Part shown: positions 48,517 through 60,880 of the stretch, piece by piece
Layout of the letters: every line of letters begins with the position of its first letter
Position numbering within the stretch: position 1 is the stretch's first letter
From: Pegea sp. RAD2-039
Lineage: Eukaryota > Chordata > Thaliacea > Salpida > Salpidae
Direction of reading: 5' to 3'
Assembly (NCBI GenBank): GCA_034620365.1
Contig: JAQGEQ010000201.1
Span: 372,001 to 436,000 of the forward strand
Length of the DNA stretch: 64,000 bases
The notes under the pieces: generated by a model
What the model saw: only the letters and a program-made list of their open reading frames with translations
Told to the model about the DNA's origin: nothing
Databases searched by the model: none
Translations under genes and position numbers: made by a program

Positions 48517-51500
48517 TAAGAACCAGATTTAAATTGAATTATCTTTAAACATATCTGATTATTTTCAAGTCTTCAAAAAATGATTAATTTCTTTAAATCA
48601 ACTTTAAAATGAAAACTTTTAAATGTTACTAATGTAACTTTTTTCTGAAATTGTTTCTTTATTTTCTCATTAAATTGCTGTTTTTTTAATATTGTTATTT
48701 TAAAAGACAAATTTTCGATAAATATATCTTCCTGAAAAGCTGATGTTTAAACGATGAGTTTTTACATGTACTTAAATTGTTTCACCGAAATACAATCATT
48801 GTAAGAAGTTAGAAGAATGAAACTTAAAAGCCACCCCTTTGCCACCAAACATAACATTTTTCACAAAGATTTATTTGACTTGTTTTGTTAGCTGAATCCC
48901 TTTACAGGTGAAGATGCTAGATGGAACCAGTTAACTTTCTTATAACTATTTAAGATTGCAAAGTTCTACTAATCAAAGTTCTTAGCATACATTGTACGCA
49001 AAAGATGTTTTTGTCTGAAGAAATTATCTTCAATTTTGCTTATAAAAATTAAATAAAAATTGTTTACAAAATTAATTTTAATTACCCTTCATTCTAGTAT
49101 CAATTGAATATCAAGAATACAATCCAAAAGACTTATTAAAAATAGTAACCTTATCATTAAAGTTTAGTTGAAATTAAAAAAATTTTACCGTTAAAATACT
49201 CATTAGGGTTTGAAATGATTCTAAAAGCAAGATGAGTTTTAGAGATTGTTTATCATTAAACAGTTTTCAAATAAATTATAAAAACATTAGTTGGTGAATC
49301 TTGTTAAGGATGGAGTGAAAATATCAAAAGTTTAAGAGCCTTATTTGCAGTTTTATCAACTCAATCATGAAAAGTATAATTTTATATTTAATCAAGCATA
49401 ATTCTTCCTTGATACAATTTTATAGAAAATAGCACATGCGGGCGTTAAAGTTTATAAATTTAGCTTATAAGCTTTGAAAAATGTAAAAAGTAAAAATAAA
49501 TGATGTTTAAACAACTAAAAAATCACATTTAATTAAGTAAATAGAAAACTTAGATTTGAGTTTAGTCTCAAAACGCTATGAGCAACAGTTTTTCTATTAT
49601 ACTCTATTAGTAATCAAAAACGATTAAAAAATTTTGTAGTGATTGATCAGAATTTTATGTAAGTAACAAATAATTCAGCTAATGGGTTAAACTGTTGTAA
49701 CTTTTTAATTTTGATATCTATAATTAGTAATAATTTGAACATGTCTAAATGATTTAAATATGAATTTTCAAATTCTATTCAAGTAGAAATTTAACTAGCA
49801 GAGCTATAAAAGTTACTTTGGAAGTTTCATTAAAATAGTTATAAATGACCTTTAGTGGAAATCATTTATTTCTTATTATCATAACTTAAGTACCAGGCAA
49901 AATAATTTCAAGAAAAAAGACTTTTAATTGTCATAGTTAGCGGTTTCATTAAATCTTATAATTTTTTAAATAAAAATCTAAAACGTCAAATTAAATTTGC
50001 TTTATTGTGACTATCATTTTGAAGTTTAAATTTGTTAAAGAAGAATTCATTGCTTGGGTTCTGTCATTTAAGTCATATGAAGGTAGTAAATGCCTCAATG
50101 AAATACAAATTTAGCGTTTCTCAAACACTCTAACTTTTCTGAAACTGTCAAACATTCACTTGTAGTTGTTGACAATATTTCATTTAATTCATTTTTTGTT
50201 GGTTTCTTTTCAACTATTGTTTTACAGTAAAGTTATATAAATTGTTAATAGTTTGTAAACGATTTACTAGAATACAAGTCTTTGAAAAGATATGGCAACT
50301 AACAATCTATTTACAGTTGGATGTATATGTAAGCTAATGTTTTAATTTCTTGAGATAAAGTTGTTTTCGAAATTGAAAAATATATATTCAGGATTGTACA
50401 AGATTTAAAAGATTAAATATCTGAAAAAAGATTAGTTCAATAAATACATCGGATTCTAAGATTAGATAAACTGAACGAAAAGCCCATCGTAATTAAAAAG
50501 CTCTTAATAAAGAACTTTTGTAAATAAATTTTTTTTTCAAATAAAAAAATGTTTTTTATGAAGTTCAAATTACAACTAGTGAAAACAAAAAGTTTGTCAA
50601 ATAATTTTGAAATTAAGCTTGGTATTTTTTCATCAATAATGTCTTTTAAATTATTCTATTATATGTTTAACTGTAGTAGCTTTCAAACTGGAAATGTTCA
50701 AGAAAAACTGAAAATGTATTCTTTGCTTAATTTGTTAAAACACGATACAAATTATTGTGAACTGAAGAAAGAGTTTGTATTTAAAAGGGAAAATTTACTT
50801 TAACTGGGTAATGAAAAAAGAAAGTTTAGGACATCAGATACTTTTAAAGCTGATTAGAATATTTTATTTCAATCAACTATATGGTAAATACAATTGAAAT
50901 ACTTGCAATAAATTCGAACGTAATGTACAAACATTCTGCCAAATAAATCAGCTTGTCCTCATGATTTGTATCACTAAATAAAATCAAGCATTGATCTATA
51001 ACCATCCTCAAAGAGTTCAGCTTCAGGGTTGCTCCATGGGAAAAATATGGAAGTATTATAAAAAAAAAGCTGTTAGACAGTTTTGATTATTTTCAATCAA
51101 TAGTTCGTAGAACCTTTTACACAATTTACTGAAAGGAAAGTATCTAGAAAAAGTTTAGTCTTCAAAAGAGTTAATAGAAGATTTAAAGATGACTTTGAAG
51201 GATATAGCAAAGACTAATGAGCGCTAAAACAAAAAAGTCAAATCAGTTGTGTCAACAAAGAAATAAACCTTTTATATGAAAAGCTTTAGTGAGCTTTCTT
51301 ATCTAAAAAAATTAAAAGTAAATGAAAAGTGGTTTTCCTGAATGAATGTTTTTTACATTAAACTAAATATTAAAAGAATATGTAAAGAAGATGAACAGCA
51401 GAAAATCTATCAGTCAACTTTTATTCCATATCTATAATTTCAAAGTTAGATATGTTAAAGCAATATCAAGAAATAATTTAAACTGCGTAAGTGAACAAAT

Positions 51501-51839
51501 TCAATTTTGAATAACTTTATTTTATTTGTTTCTCAGAAACTAGAGAAATTACTTACCAGATAACTGAGACTCACAAGTTAAGTGGTGATAGTAAAGAGTG
51601 TATCACATTCACTTGTATTTGGAAAGAAAAGTTAAAAATGTTAATTAATTGATGCCAGTAAAGGTTTGGACGAGATACAAGTAAAAGGAAGTAACAAAGG
51701 TGTTTTCTCAATTTAAACACTCTCTTATCAATTGACTAAAATTATTATTAGATTGATAATTAGGCTGTGAAATAGAAGAAAAACTAATTTGCAATAAAAT
51801 AAGAATAAAATATTTGTTGTTTTTTGGCCCGCTCCGGTC
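48517..51839. other. Large AT-rich intergenic region
   Basis: About 3.3 kb without a supported gene. The frame at 50549-50803 is low-complexity (Lys/Leu/Phe/Asn) without any recognised domain. I scanned for further six-cysteine exons without success. Confidence 0.45.
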
Positions 51840-52148
51840 ATGAATATAAGTGCCAGGACAGTTATGGAGACCGAGTTGTTGCCCATGCAGTACGAATCCA
51901 ATCTCCACGCCAACAATGTATGCAGCGGAACAGAAGGACTGATGCAGCTGGCGTCGCAGGAGCTGTCAGAATGAAAGTGAGTACAGTGACAAACTGCCTA
52001 CGAGACTCCAACTCCGGCTTTGAATTCAGAGTTTTTCGTCTCCTTGAAGTGTTGTGATTTTACCAGATTCACAAGGCCCTTCTACCAGGGTTTTTATGGG
52101 CTTTCTTGTCGAAAGGACAATGTAAGTAGTATTCATGAAATTTACTGA
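51840..52148 (+). pseudogene. GC-rich coding-like island, possible JUN N-terminal fragment
   Basis: A ~300-bp island close to 50% GC inside AT-rich spacer. From ATG 51840 a 44-codon frame with normal codon use ends TEGLMQLASQELSE. TGA codons at 51972, 51978 and 51987 follow. The same frame then reopens to 52146 with YETPTPALNSEFF and PFYQGFYGL. These three segments are collinear with JUN (GLLKLASPELE, then TPTPTQF, then EGFAEGFVRAL), with 13 residues rather than 14 between the first two. JUN genes are often intronless, so a stop-bearing partial copy would be a pseudogene. No bZIP follows. A GTGAGT donor-like site at 51977 and competing open frames on both strands leave room for a spliced gene instead. 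Confidence 0.3.
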
Positions 52149-53665
52149 GAGAAAATATGCGAGTGTTTGATACAAACTAATTGCAATTGATTATTGAAAA
52201 ACTTTTTGAAGCGCCATGAAAAGTTTACAGAACATAAAACTAATTGAAGTTGAGAAAATAAATATTTTCGTAATTTTATCTTTTTTGTTTTGACTTTACT
52301 ATTAGATTTAATAAAATTTATTTTAGAATTAAAGTGATTTAAGATGAAAGAAGGAAGTTCTTTGACCCGTCTTCAGCCGAGGTTTTTCTTCAGCAACTAA
52401 TTTTTTTGACAAATTCTAACAATACTAAAATGAAATAATAAAAATATATTTTCAGAATTAATTTTGTTAAAAACTTTTAAATTAAACTTCAAATTACTTC
52501 CTTTATATAAATCAAATAAAAAAAATTCAAACCATTTAGTATAACTCCAAAATATACTAAAAAAATGAAAATTATTTGATAAATGAAGTAAAAAAGGCAG
52601 CTGAAGTGACGACAACCCGATAAATATTCACAAAAATCAATAAAACCCTAGTTTTTCACCTTGACCTACAAACCCTTTGACATCAAGCTAATAAAACTGA
52701 TTTAAAAGAAAAACTCGTTCTTATTATTCGAGAATTCTAAAATTTAAACTATGTGACAAGGCTTGGTTTCTGTTTAAACATTTTTGTTGAAAATTAATTA
52801 AAAAGTTAAACTGACTAAATCAAAAACTTCATCCGGTAGGTAGAGCTAGAGAGTTAAAGTAAAAATGAAATGAGATTTAAACAAATAATTGATTTGATAA
52901 ACTTCAGACTTTCATCCTAGTAAATTTGCATCCATGATAAAATACTAACTATTCAATTGATGTTAGCTTTGGTTAAAAACACAAGAAGCTCTAATGTCGA
53001 TTCAAACCATCTAATCCCTGCTTCACATACAAGCTAACCAGTTGTAACATCTCTTCTTGTAAATGCAACAAACAGAATCAGTTTGAGAAAGTTGGTTTCA
53101 ATTCAAAGAAAAGTTTTAATATATCACAAATCATTGACATCAAGTTAAAAGAGTTAAAAAGATCTCTGATGATAAAAGAAATGAAAGATGCTAACTTGAA
53201 ACATTTCAAATTATCCTGAAATTCGAGTTTCGCCGAAGACAAAACATTTTTGTTTTTTTACTGAAGCAGTGTGAGCAAAAGAAAGAGGCAGCTGTTAAAG
53301 ATGACTTTGTCAAAAGATCACATCTACATGATCAAGGAGTTAAAACACAACTGAGCCTTGCCGGTGTCACGTGATTCGCGATAGAAACCAGCGAAACTGC
53401 ATGATGAGAAAATAGAAAAAAAACAAAACTGTATGAATAAGAAGCAAAAAAATCAGCTGAAAGTTGAATGGAAAAGAAATAGGAGTGGCAAAAGTTACTG
53501 GATGACGTCATTACACGTGACGTCATCACTCGCTTTTTTAGTACGCGTAAAAGTAAAAAAAAATACTGATAAAAATAAATCCCTGGTTTCTTCCGGATCT
53601 TCCTTGCTGCATCCTCGAAAGTAGAATCATCAAAATAATCTTCTGCTCATCTTTCAAGGTTCATC
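52149..53665. other. Intergenic / KEAP1 3' region
   Basis: About 1.5 kb. The first kilobase is AT-rich without genes. From about 53330 the base composition rises, with two TGACGTCA sites (53503, 53518). That part probably belongs to the KEAP1 3' UTR or downstream regulatory DNA. The plus-strand frame at 53433-53624 is unsupported. Confidence 0.4.
53503..53525. promoter_or_regulatory. Paired CRE palindromes with an overlapping E-box
   Basis: TGACGTCA occurs at 53503-53510 and 53518-53525, 15 bp apart. The second overlaps CACGTG. Both are full consensus CREB/ATF/AP-1 family sites. They lie about 150 bp beyond the KEAP1 stop codon. A binding role is inferred from sequence only. Confidence 0.4.
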
Positions 53666-56600
53666 TCACCTTTGGTTGGGTAAGAAAGCGGGTGAAGTCG
53701 ATTTTAGGGCACATTCACTCCTCCCAGGGACACATGGTTGATATCCAACTATTGATCCACATCCAGATCTTCCAGAAGACATAGTAGCAACTTCTTTCCA
53801 CTCATTTCGAAGCTCATCGTAACATTCGATGCTGGAAAGAAACTCAGCGCCGTCATAACCACCTGTAAAAGTTTCATTCGAAATCTTTGAAGATTAGCTT
53901 GGATGCAGGGACACACCAATAGCATAGATCATGTTGTTGAAGACAGTTACAGTGAGAGCAGATCTTCGGTGTTTCATTCGCGCTACTTCCTTCCATGTAT
54001 TGTTCATCACATTATAACGCTCTACTGAATTCAGTTGTTCGTTGCCATCGTAACCACCGACAGCATAAATGTGGTTACCAAGCGCGACTACACCTACAAC
54101 CAGCAGTCAGCACCACGTGAGTAACATCGTGTAATGACGTCATACCTGCACCACTACGCGGCGTCAACATCGATTGCACGAAACACCATTGATCGTTTTC
54201 AGGGTGGTATTGTTCAACAGAAGCCAGTCGATGCCTTCCATCGAAGCCACCGATGGCGTACAACATCCGGTTGACAACCGCGCATCCAACACCAATACGC
54301 TGCGTCTTCATTGGCATCATCATCATCCACTTGTCACTGGTTGGATCGTATCTGCTCACGTGACAAGTGAGCTGTGGGCGCGCCTTTGTGACGTCATCAC
54401 TCACTTTTCAACTGTTTTCTGATGTTCAGTGCCGCGCGACCCACCAACTGCGTACATCTCGTTGTCAATGACACCGACCCCGACCCTGTTCCTTGCCACC
54501 ATCATGCCTTTACATCGATCCCATTGGTTTGAAATCGGATTGTACCTACGCGCAATCATGACGTCACAAGTAGCTTGCTATGATGACGTCATCACCTATC
54601 ACATGTAGCTAGGTCGAGACTGCTTTCAGTGGTATTGTTGCGACCACCGATGACGTAGACAAGTCCGTGGATAACGCAAGCAGCTAGCCCAGACCTTGGA
54701 GTTGGCAGGTCAGACAGTTTCAACCAAACTTCTTTTTCGGGCAAATAACATTCGACACGGATCAGTGAGTTTCGAAGATAGCCGCCCATGACGTAGATAG
54801 CCTGCGACGTTATGAGTCAATACATGATAGCACGATTACACGACGTCATCACCTGGGGAATATCGGGTTGTCTGGGTTTGATTTCAACTGGGTTGTGAAC
54901 TTTGAGATCTTCAAGAACCTTAGTGAGATGTTTTCGACAATTTTTCATCTTGCTGATCACCGGGCAGTTTTCCAGTTGCATCGATATGAAACTAGGTGTA
55001 AGTGAATGACAACGTACCTGGTGAAAAACAGGGTTTCCAACAGAAAATTCAATAAATTCCAGTTATTATGATACTTACAGCAGCAACTAACATAGATAGA
55101 TACTGTTGCCGTGAAGGTAAGTCATGTGCTACCCACCGTAACACTGCATTGTACACTTGAGATTCACATGAAACGTGCAGTTCATCATTTGAAATCACTT
55201 TCGATATTTGACAAACTGTCAATGTTTTAAATTCCTCATTTTTAGAAACCTGTAAAAAGTTAGCTGGTGAAAAGGAAAGGGATTTCCTGTAGAGAAAAAC
55301 AGTTTTATTGGTCTGTTTACTTGAAATCTTGCAAGTGAAAGGTTAACAAATCAGCAAAATGAAATTGAAAAAAAGTTTTAGTTGAAATGAAATTCAAAGA
55401 ATTACTTTAGAAATGTGGAAAAATGATGTTTGTTAATATTTATCTAGTGACTACTATTTAATCAAATTATGAGTCAGCAAAATTTGTTTATTTATTCGAA
55501 GATAACATTTCCAATTGAGAGGTGACGTGTATACGTGTGAGCGAAGCTGGAAAGTGATACAAATGTACAAATATTTTTTTCAACCCTAACCAACTCATTT
55601 ATCATTTACTATTAGTTGTTTTCAAAACAATTTCAGTTTGTTTCAAAAATATCAAAAATATTTCTTAAAAGTAGTTTACAATAAAAAGTGGGAAATCTAT
55701 TTGATATGTAAACTAATGATTATATAAAATCTATTATTTTGTTACTCAGTAAAAGTATTTACTGAAAAATAAAGTTAACTAATTACAAACAACAACAATT
55801 ATATAAGAGGTTATATGAAATAGGTCAGTTTTTTTTAAACGAAATAATTGAACAAACAAAAGACATTCAAATAAACATAAGAGATGGGTTTTGATGAGGG
55901 TTCAAACACATTCTTTACAAGTAGCGGGTAGTTCTTATAAGGCGTGGTTACGCTAACACTGTTTGATTTCAAGTTTGACGTCAACTTGTAAAAATATCAA
56001 TTTGTGTTGTGGGTGGAAAAAAAAGACCAAAAATATTTACAAGAAAGCTGAGTCATGGTGATCTATGTAATAATTATAATTTGTAAAGTAGAAATGTAAA
56101 TAGCAACGTATAAAAACTTCTATTTGATTGAATTTGAAATTAACATTTGTACAAAACTCAAATACAACTTCAAATATAATTACAATCATCTATTTACTCA
56201 AGCACACGATTGATTTACGCACGAAACGAAATATGCGCAAATGAGAAAAACACCAAAATAGCCACTAACTTCATCAAAATGTTGGCAAATATATTTTTCA
56301 ATCTTTCGTTTGAACTCCATACATCCGAGGTCACATGCAAATGTAGCAAGTCCGATGCAGTTAGATGGTTCTAGTTGACTTTCCAAGAAACTTTAGGGGA
56401 TTAAAAAGGATCAGAAATATTTAGTGCAAGTAAACATTGAGAAGGGAACTAACTCGCAGCAGATTCGGACTATGTGATTCATTTGAAGCATACAAGCTCC
56501 ACTCATAATATGCAAGACACACTTCTCACTAATCTGTATCTTGGATGTGTAAACAAATTCAAGGATTTTCGAGAAGACCTCAGGATGGATGTAACTCATA

Positions 56601-57474
56601 TTAACTTCTGAAGAATTTTTTTCTCGACAGCCACCTAGTGATAGAAATCGTTGAGTGAATCTTCCATCAGATCATCTTTCACGTAACTCACCGGTGAACA
56701 TGGCTTTAAAATAAGGGGAGGAGGCTGCCAACACTAATTTGTGAGCGCTAAACTTCTTTTTGACGCCATTCAACTCTACTTTGATGGTGACGTCACACAT
56801 AATAGAGTTCTGACGTAAATCATTCATGACTTGTAAAACGCTACCAGCATATTCAGTTAGTTGAAAATATTCTTTTCTACAATTAGTAAATCAATTAGTT
56901 TCAAAACATGCAGAAGATATTTAATAATAAAGTAAACAAGTAAGATTTTGTTGAAAAATGAGGTTGGAAACTAACATAAATATCATTCAAATCATCAACA
57001 TTTATGATTGTTGATTAAATGACAAATTGAAAGTTCTATCTTTTTCACATAAATACATCAAAAAATAATATCATCTTAATTACTATCAACTTTAAACGAA
57101 CTCAACTTTTAATTTTATACTTTTAAAATCAACTTTAAACAAATTTTAAAGAACAATCAAAAGATTTATATAAACAAATAAATTTTATATTTGAAATATG
57201 ATAAACAGTTTAATTATTAATAAGATTATGAAATACAAAGTAAATCTAACCTTAATAATCTATGAAAAATGATCATTTATAAAAAAACAAAATAATAATT
57301 TAATAAAAACAAACAATTACAAAGTCAAAAATATAATTAAAAATAATATTTTGAAGTTTAATAAGATGCAAACTACACCAACCTGTCACCGTTCATAGAA
57401 GGAATAACAGAGCCTGGACATTTACCCCAGGCTGGTCCTTCTAACTCTTTCAGTTTTAGAGGCTTACAAGACAT
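53666..57474 (-). CDS. KEAP1: KEAP1, redox-sensing CUL3 adaptor
   Basis: Eleven exons on the minus strand: 57474-57383, 56876-56692, 56607-56454, 56390-56270, 55249-55079, 55017-54853, 54801-54596, 54545-54405, 54351-54146, 54093-53917, 53862-53666. Total 1815 nt, 604 aa (human 624). It has a BTB domain (~35-145), BACK/IVR (~146-290) and six Kelch repeats (~297-585). The electrophile sensors are conserved: C122 (SEKCVLH), C244 (VRCHSLTP) and C259 (MQLENCP) correspond to human C151, C273 and C288 with identical spacings of 122 and 15. The NRF2-pocket residues are kept too: [72 protein letters not shown]1 presents NRF2 to CUL3 for ubiquitylation in the cytoplasm; oxidants release the block. The last five introns are only 50-54 nt. 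Confidence 0.96.
54094..54852. promoter_or_regulatory. CRE/AP-1-type palindromes inside short KEAP1 introns
   Basis: Perfect TGACGTCA occurs at 54135 (intron 9), 54389 (intron 8), 54559 and 54584 (both in the 50-nt intron 7). Intron 6 carries TGAGTCA at 54813 and CGACGTCA at 54841. So four consecutive introns of 50-53 nt carry one or two bZIP-type sites each. Whether they bind factors or only mark a dispersed sequence preference is not decidable here. Confidence 0.45.
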
Positions 57475-59689
57475 TACTAATACTTAATTTTATGTACAAT
57501 TACTTATAGGCAAAAAATGTTGAACAAAAATGCTAATTTTAGCTATAAATATTTAATTATAAAAATTATAGCTGAATTTTCTTATAGACTCACCTAAATC
57601 ATATCTAATTTTGGTTCTAAAATTAATGGAAAAATAAAATCAAAGATATAAATATAAAAAACAATAAAACTACGATTTAAACAACAAAAACTAATTCATA
57701 TTATGAAATAAAATACAAGTAAAACAAAATTAAAAAAATAGAAACATTTCTTAACTTTAATTAGCTCATATTGATTAAAAAATATTATTATAACACCACT
57801 AACAAAAAGATAAAAATATTTCAATTAGTAAAAATAAACAAAGATATAATAATTAAATAGAATTAGTTAGATTAGTTAATTGAAATATAAAACAATTAAT
57901 AATAAGACAAACTAATAGTATGCTTTGATAAAAGTTTAATGATGAATAAAAAAAATGTTGTCAGAAATTCAAACAAAAAGATACAAAATTTTATTCATTG
58001 TATTCAAAAGAAGAAAACAAAACGCAAATCATTATTTATTCAATATATAATTAATACAATGATTCTGCTGTTTTGGCTTCTAATATTTATTCAAAAATTC
58101 CAGTTTAATAATTTAAAAAATATAAATATTTAAAAACTTATAATAATTAATTTCAATCAATGTATGAAAAACTATAACTTATATACTATAATTCAAAAAT
58201 TATCAACAGAGTTAAAATTATTTATTTGATATTCAGCTTTATAATAAAACTATTATTAAACGATAAAAGATAATTTTAAGCAAGAAATAATTGTTTTAAA
58301 AACTTATAGAAAAGCTGCAAATTTTATATTTGTTTATAAATTAATTATAATAATTAGAAATAAAAGAATATTCAAATAAATATGCATATTATTATTATAA
58401 TATTTTCACTATATGAAATGGTATAAAATATATTAACTATTTAATGCAAGTCATTAGAAAAACAAAATAGATAGCATTATAAAAGAATGAAGTTTGAAAT
58501 CTACAAAATAAACTTGATCAAAATAAATAAACTGATTAATCTTAATTAAAATATAACTTGAGATATTATATTACTAACTTTTATATACAAATTGTGCATA
58601 ATAACATTTATATAGCATTATTTAAAATATTTATCATTAAAATAATGTCACAAAAAAGATGAACTTCGTTAATAAACAAATAATTCATAATTTGTTTTAT
58701 TTGTGAAAATCAATCTTTAATTTGACAACATAACTAGATACCTTTACAAAAGTAAATTTCGAAATAGCAAATTAAGGTCTAAAGGTAAAGATAAGTTAAA
58801 TATTAGTAACTAAATCTATTTTTTAGCAGAAGAATAAAAATAAACCTTTTTTAATAGATTTTCAAATGAATCAGTTCAAATACAAATGAGAATCAACTTT
58901 ACTATCATTTTATAAGTAAATATTTTGTGATGATGAGAAAAAGCTATTGTAAAATAAAATAGATTAAAATTCTATATAAAGTATATAAATATAAATAACA
59001 AATATAGAACCAACTAAATTAATCAAATTTTATAAAAAATAATTTTTAAATTAAATCGATAGTTTAAAGCTATCTATAAAACAGTAAATAGAAATATTTT
59101 TTTTAATTAGAGATCTAATTAAAGCTTTATTTATTAGTTAATTAAAGTTCATTAAGACTCTTACTACTTTAACTCTTTTTTTAATGTAAATCTTTTAATT
59201 AATACTGTATATCTTTTATTTTATATACACATTTAATTATTATTATTTATAATATTATAAGGCACACTTTAGCATGATATTTAATTGAAAATTTTAGTTA
59301 AATCTAAAATTAAAGTGCGATCAAAAATATCTTGAAAAAAATTTAACACAAATCTAAAGAAACTAACAATAGTTTTATAATATTTAATTTATCATTATTA
59401 TTATCAAATTAGGAAATAAATAAACTAATTAGCGTAGTTATTGAAATATATTGATAAATATTTAAGAATGGTGAATAAAAAATTTCGTTTTAGAATATAA
59501 TGTGAAAGAATATAAAGAACATTAATAACTTTAGTTTACCTCAAAATAAAATCTTTTGTTCTAAATCTTTAAAATAATTTACAAAAAAATATCAAAGCAA
59601 AATTGACAATACGTAAAAAATCTTAATAAATGAAATGGAAAAAGAATAAACTGGTTATTCGCTATTAGCTCTAAATTATAAATCTTTAA
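57475..59689. other. Intergenic upstream of KEAP1
   Basis: About 2.2 kb, among the most AT-rich DNA of the window. No gene, RNA or repeat was recognised. The frame at 57939-58133 is low-complexity. The KEAP1 promoter should lie at its left end. Confidence 0.5.
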
Positions 59690-59737
59690 TTACATCGAAA
59701 AGATAAAATATTGGTTTTCTCGGCTGAGCTAGAAAAA

Positions 59738-59998
59738 ATGCTATCAATAGAATCATTACAACTCAACTTTAATCAAAACACGCATCACATCGCTACTGCC
59801 GTTTCGCCCTGTAAAAGTACTAAGCTCCTTCCGAAGCTGATTAAAGTAAGAACAAATTACTATCGGGGAATGTTAGTAGATAACAATTTGAATTGCTTAA
59901 TTTTCCAATATTTTGATTTTTAGACTAAATCCTTAGGCAGTTACTTGGCAGTATCTGCTGTTATGCTGAATTTATTTATATTTTTTTATTTATTTTAA
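59738..59998 (+). CDS. Possible two-exon small protein with C-terminal membrane segment
   Basis: Exon 59738-59845 ends in AAA|gtaaga, and exon 59924-59998 follows tttttag, both in frame. The intron is 78 nt. The joined protein has 60 residues. The first part is soluble (HHIATAVSPCKSTKLLPKLIK) with mixed codon use and higher GC than its flanks. The second ends in a hydrophobic stretch (YLAVSAVMLNLFIFFYLF) that could anchor in a membrane. AATAAA overlaps the stop codon (59997-60002). The frame is open upstream to 59690, so this could also be the end of a longer gene whose earlier exons I did not find. No family recognised. Confidence 0.35.
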
Positions 59999-60002
59999 TA
60001 AA

Positions 60003-60880
60003 ATCACTTTTACTCAGATTAGTTTAATTAATTTTAACTACTTAAACAAATGTTGAAAAAAATAATTGACAGTTTATTGATTTTTTTTTAATTTGAAATA
60101 ATGCTTATAAGTTTAAAAAGAGTTTTTGTTTTAAAACTAAATTGTTCGTTGGTTTTATTAGATTAGTTAATTTCATATAATATTAAAACAACTTTGCTCT
60201 GAGAACAGAGGATATAAGTTTATCAATAAAAAACTTGTTTTGGACTTTTCTGCTTCAATATAGTAGAACCAAATTTGTAAATATTTTAAGACTATAACAT
60301 GAAAATTAACAAAACTAAATCTATCATTGCTGATTCCCTAACAATAAGTTTCTAAAAGATATCTGAAATGTAAGCAGTTATAAGTTTACTTTTTAGAACT
60401 GCTCTCGTAACCCAAGACATTTGATTTCATGATACTATTCTAATAATAAAACTAACAATTATAAAACACTTATATAAAAGTAAATATTTTTTACTAAAAC
60501 GGAATTACTAAAAGGCAAAATTTTATCATAAGCAGTAATTTCATGACTTACAGTTAGCAATATATTAATCGGTTGTGATATCATTAGACATTATCGCAGT
60601 GATACCAGAGAAAGTGATGTTTACTTATTCTAGGAAAGTGACTTAAAAAGAAATATTTCAAAAATAGTTTTGAAGTTATTAGTGTCGACTTTTTTAACTT
60701 GAACTCTAAAATTAGTTTCTGTTATGTGTGTCACATTTTCGATCCCTTATTAAGTATACTCTGGAACTTAACAAACTATTATTCTGCTCACTTAATCCTC
60801 CTTTCTTTTCCAGCTGCAATCATTATCTTATTTCTTTTACAGTTTAGTTTAATTCATCTATAAATGTCCCAAAATGAGGA
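60003..60880. other. Intergenic, nothing recognised
   Basis: AT-rich spacer of nearly 900 bp before the decayed reverse transcriptase remnant. Confidence 0.45.

Noticed and set aside
49430-49460. Third six-cysteine peptide exon
   Set aside because: Cysteine codon spacing partly fits on the minus strand, but an in-frame stop and missing splice sites exclude it.
50549-50803. 84-codon plus-strand frame
   Set aside because: Low-complexity AT-rich codons, no domain, no splice context; likely chance.
52990-53060. Minus-strand Leu/Gln-rich coding-like stretch
   Set aside because: Only about 25 codons, with competing frames and no link to a neighbour; too short to support.
53433-53624. 63-codon plus-strand frame downstream of KEAP1
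   Set aside because: Basic composition briefly suggested a bZIP basic region, but the Asn/Arg pattern and leucine heptad are absent.
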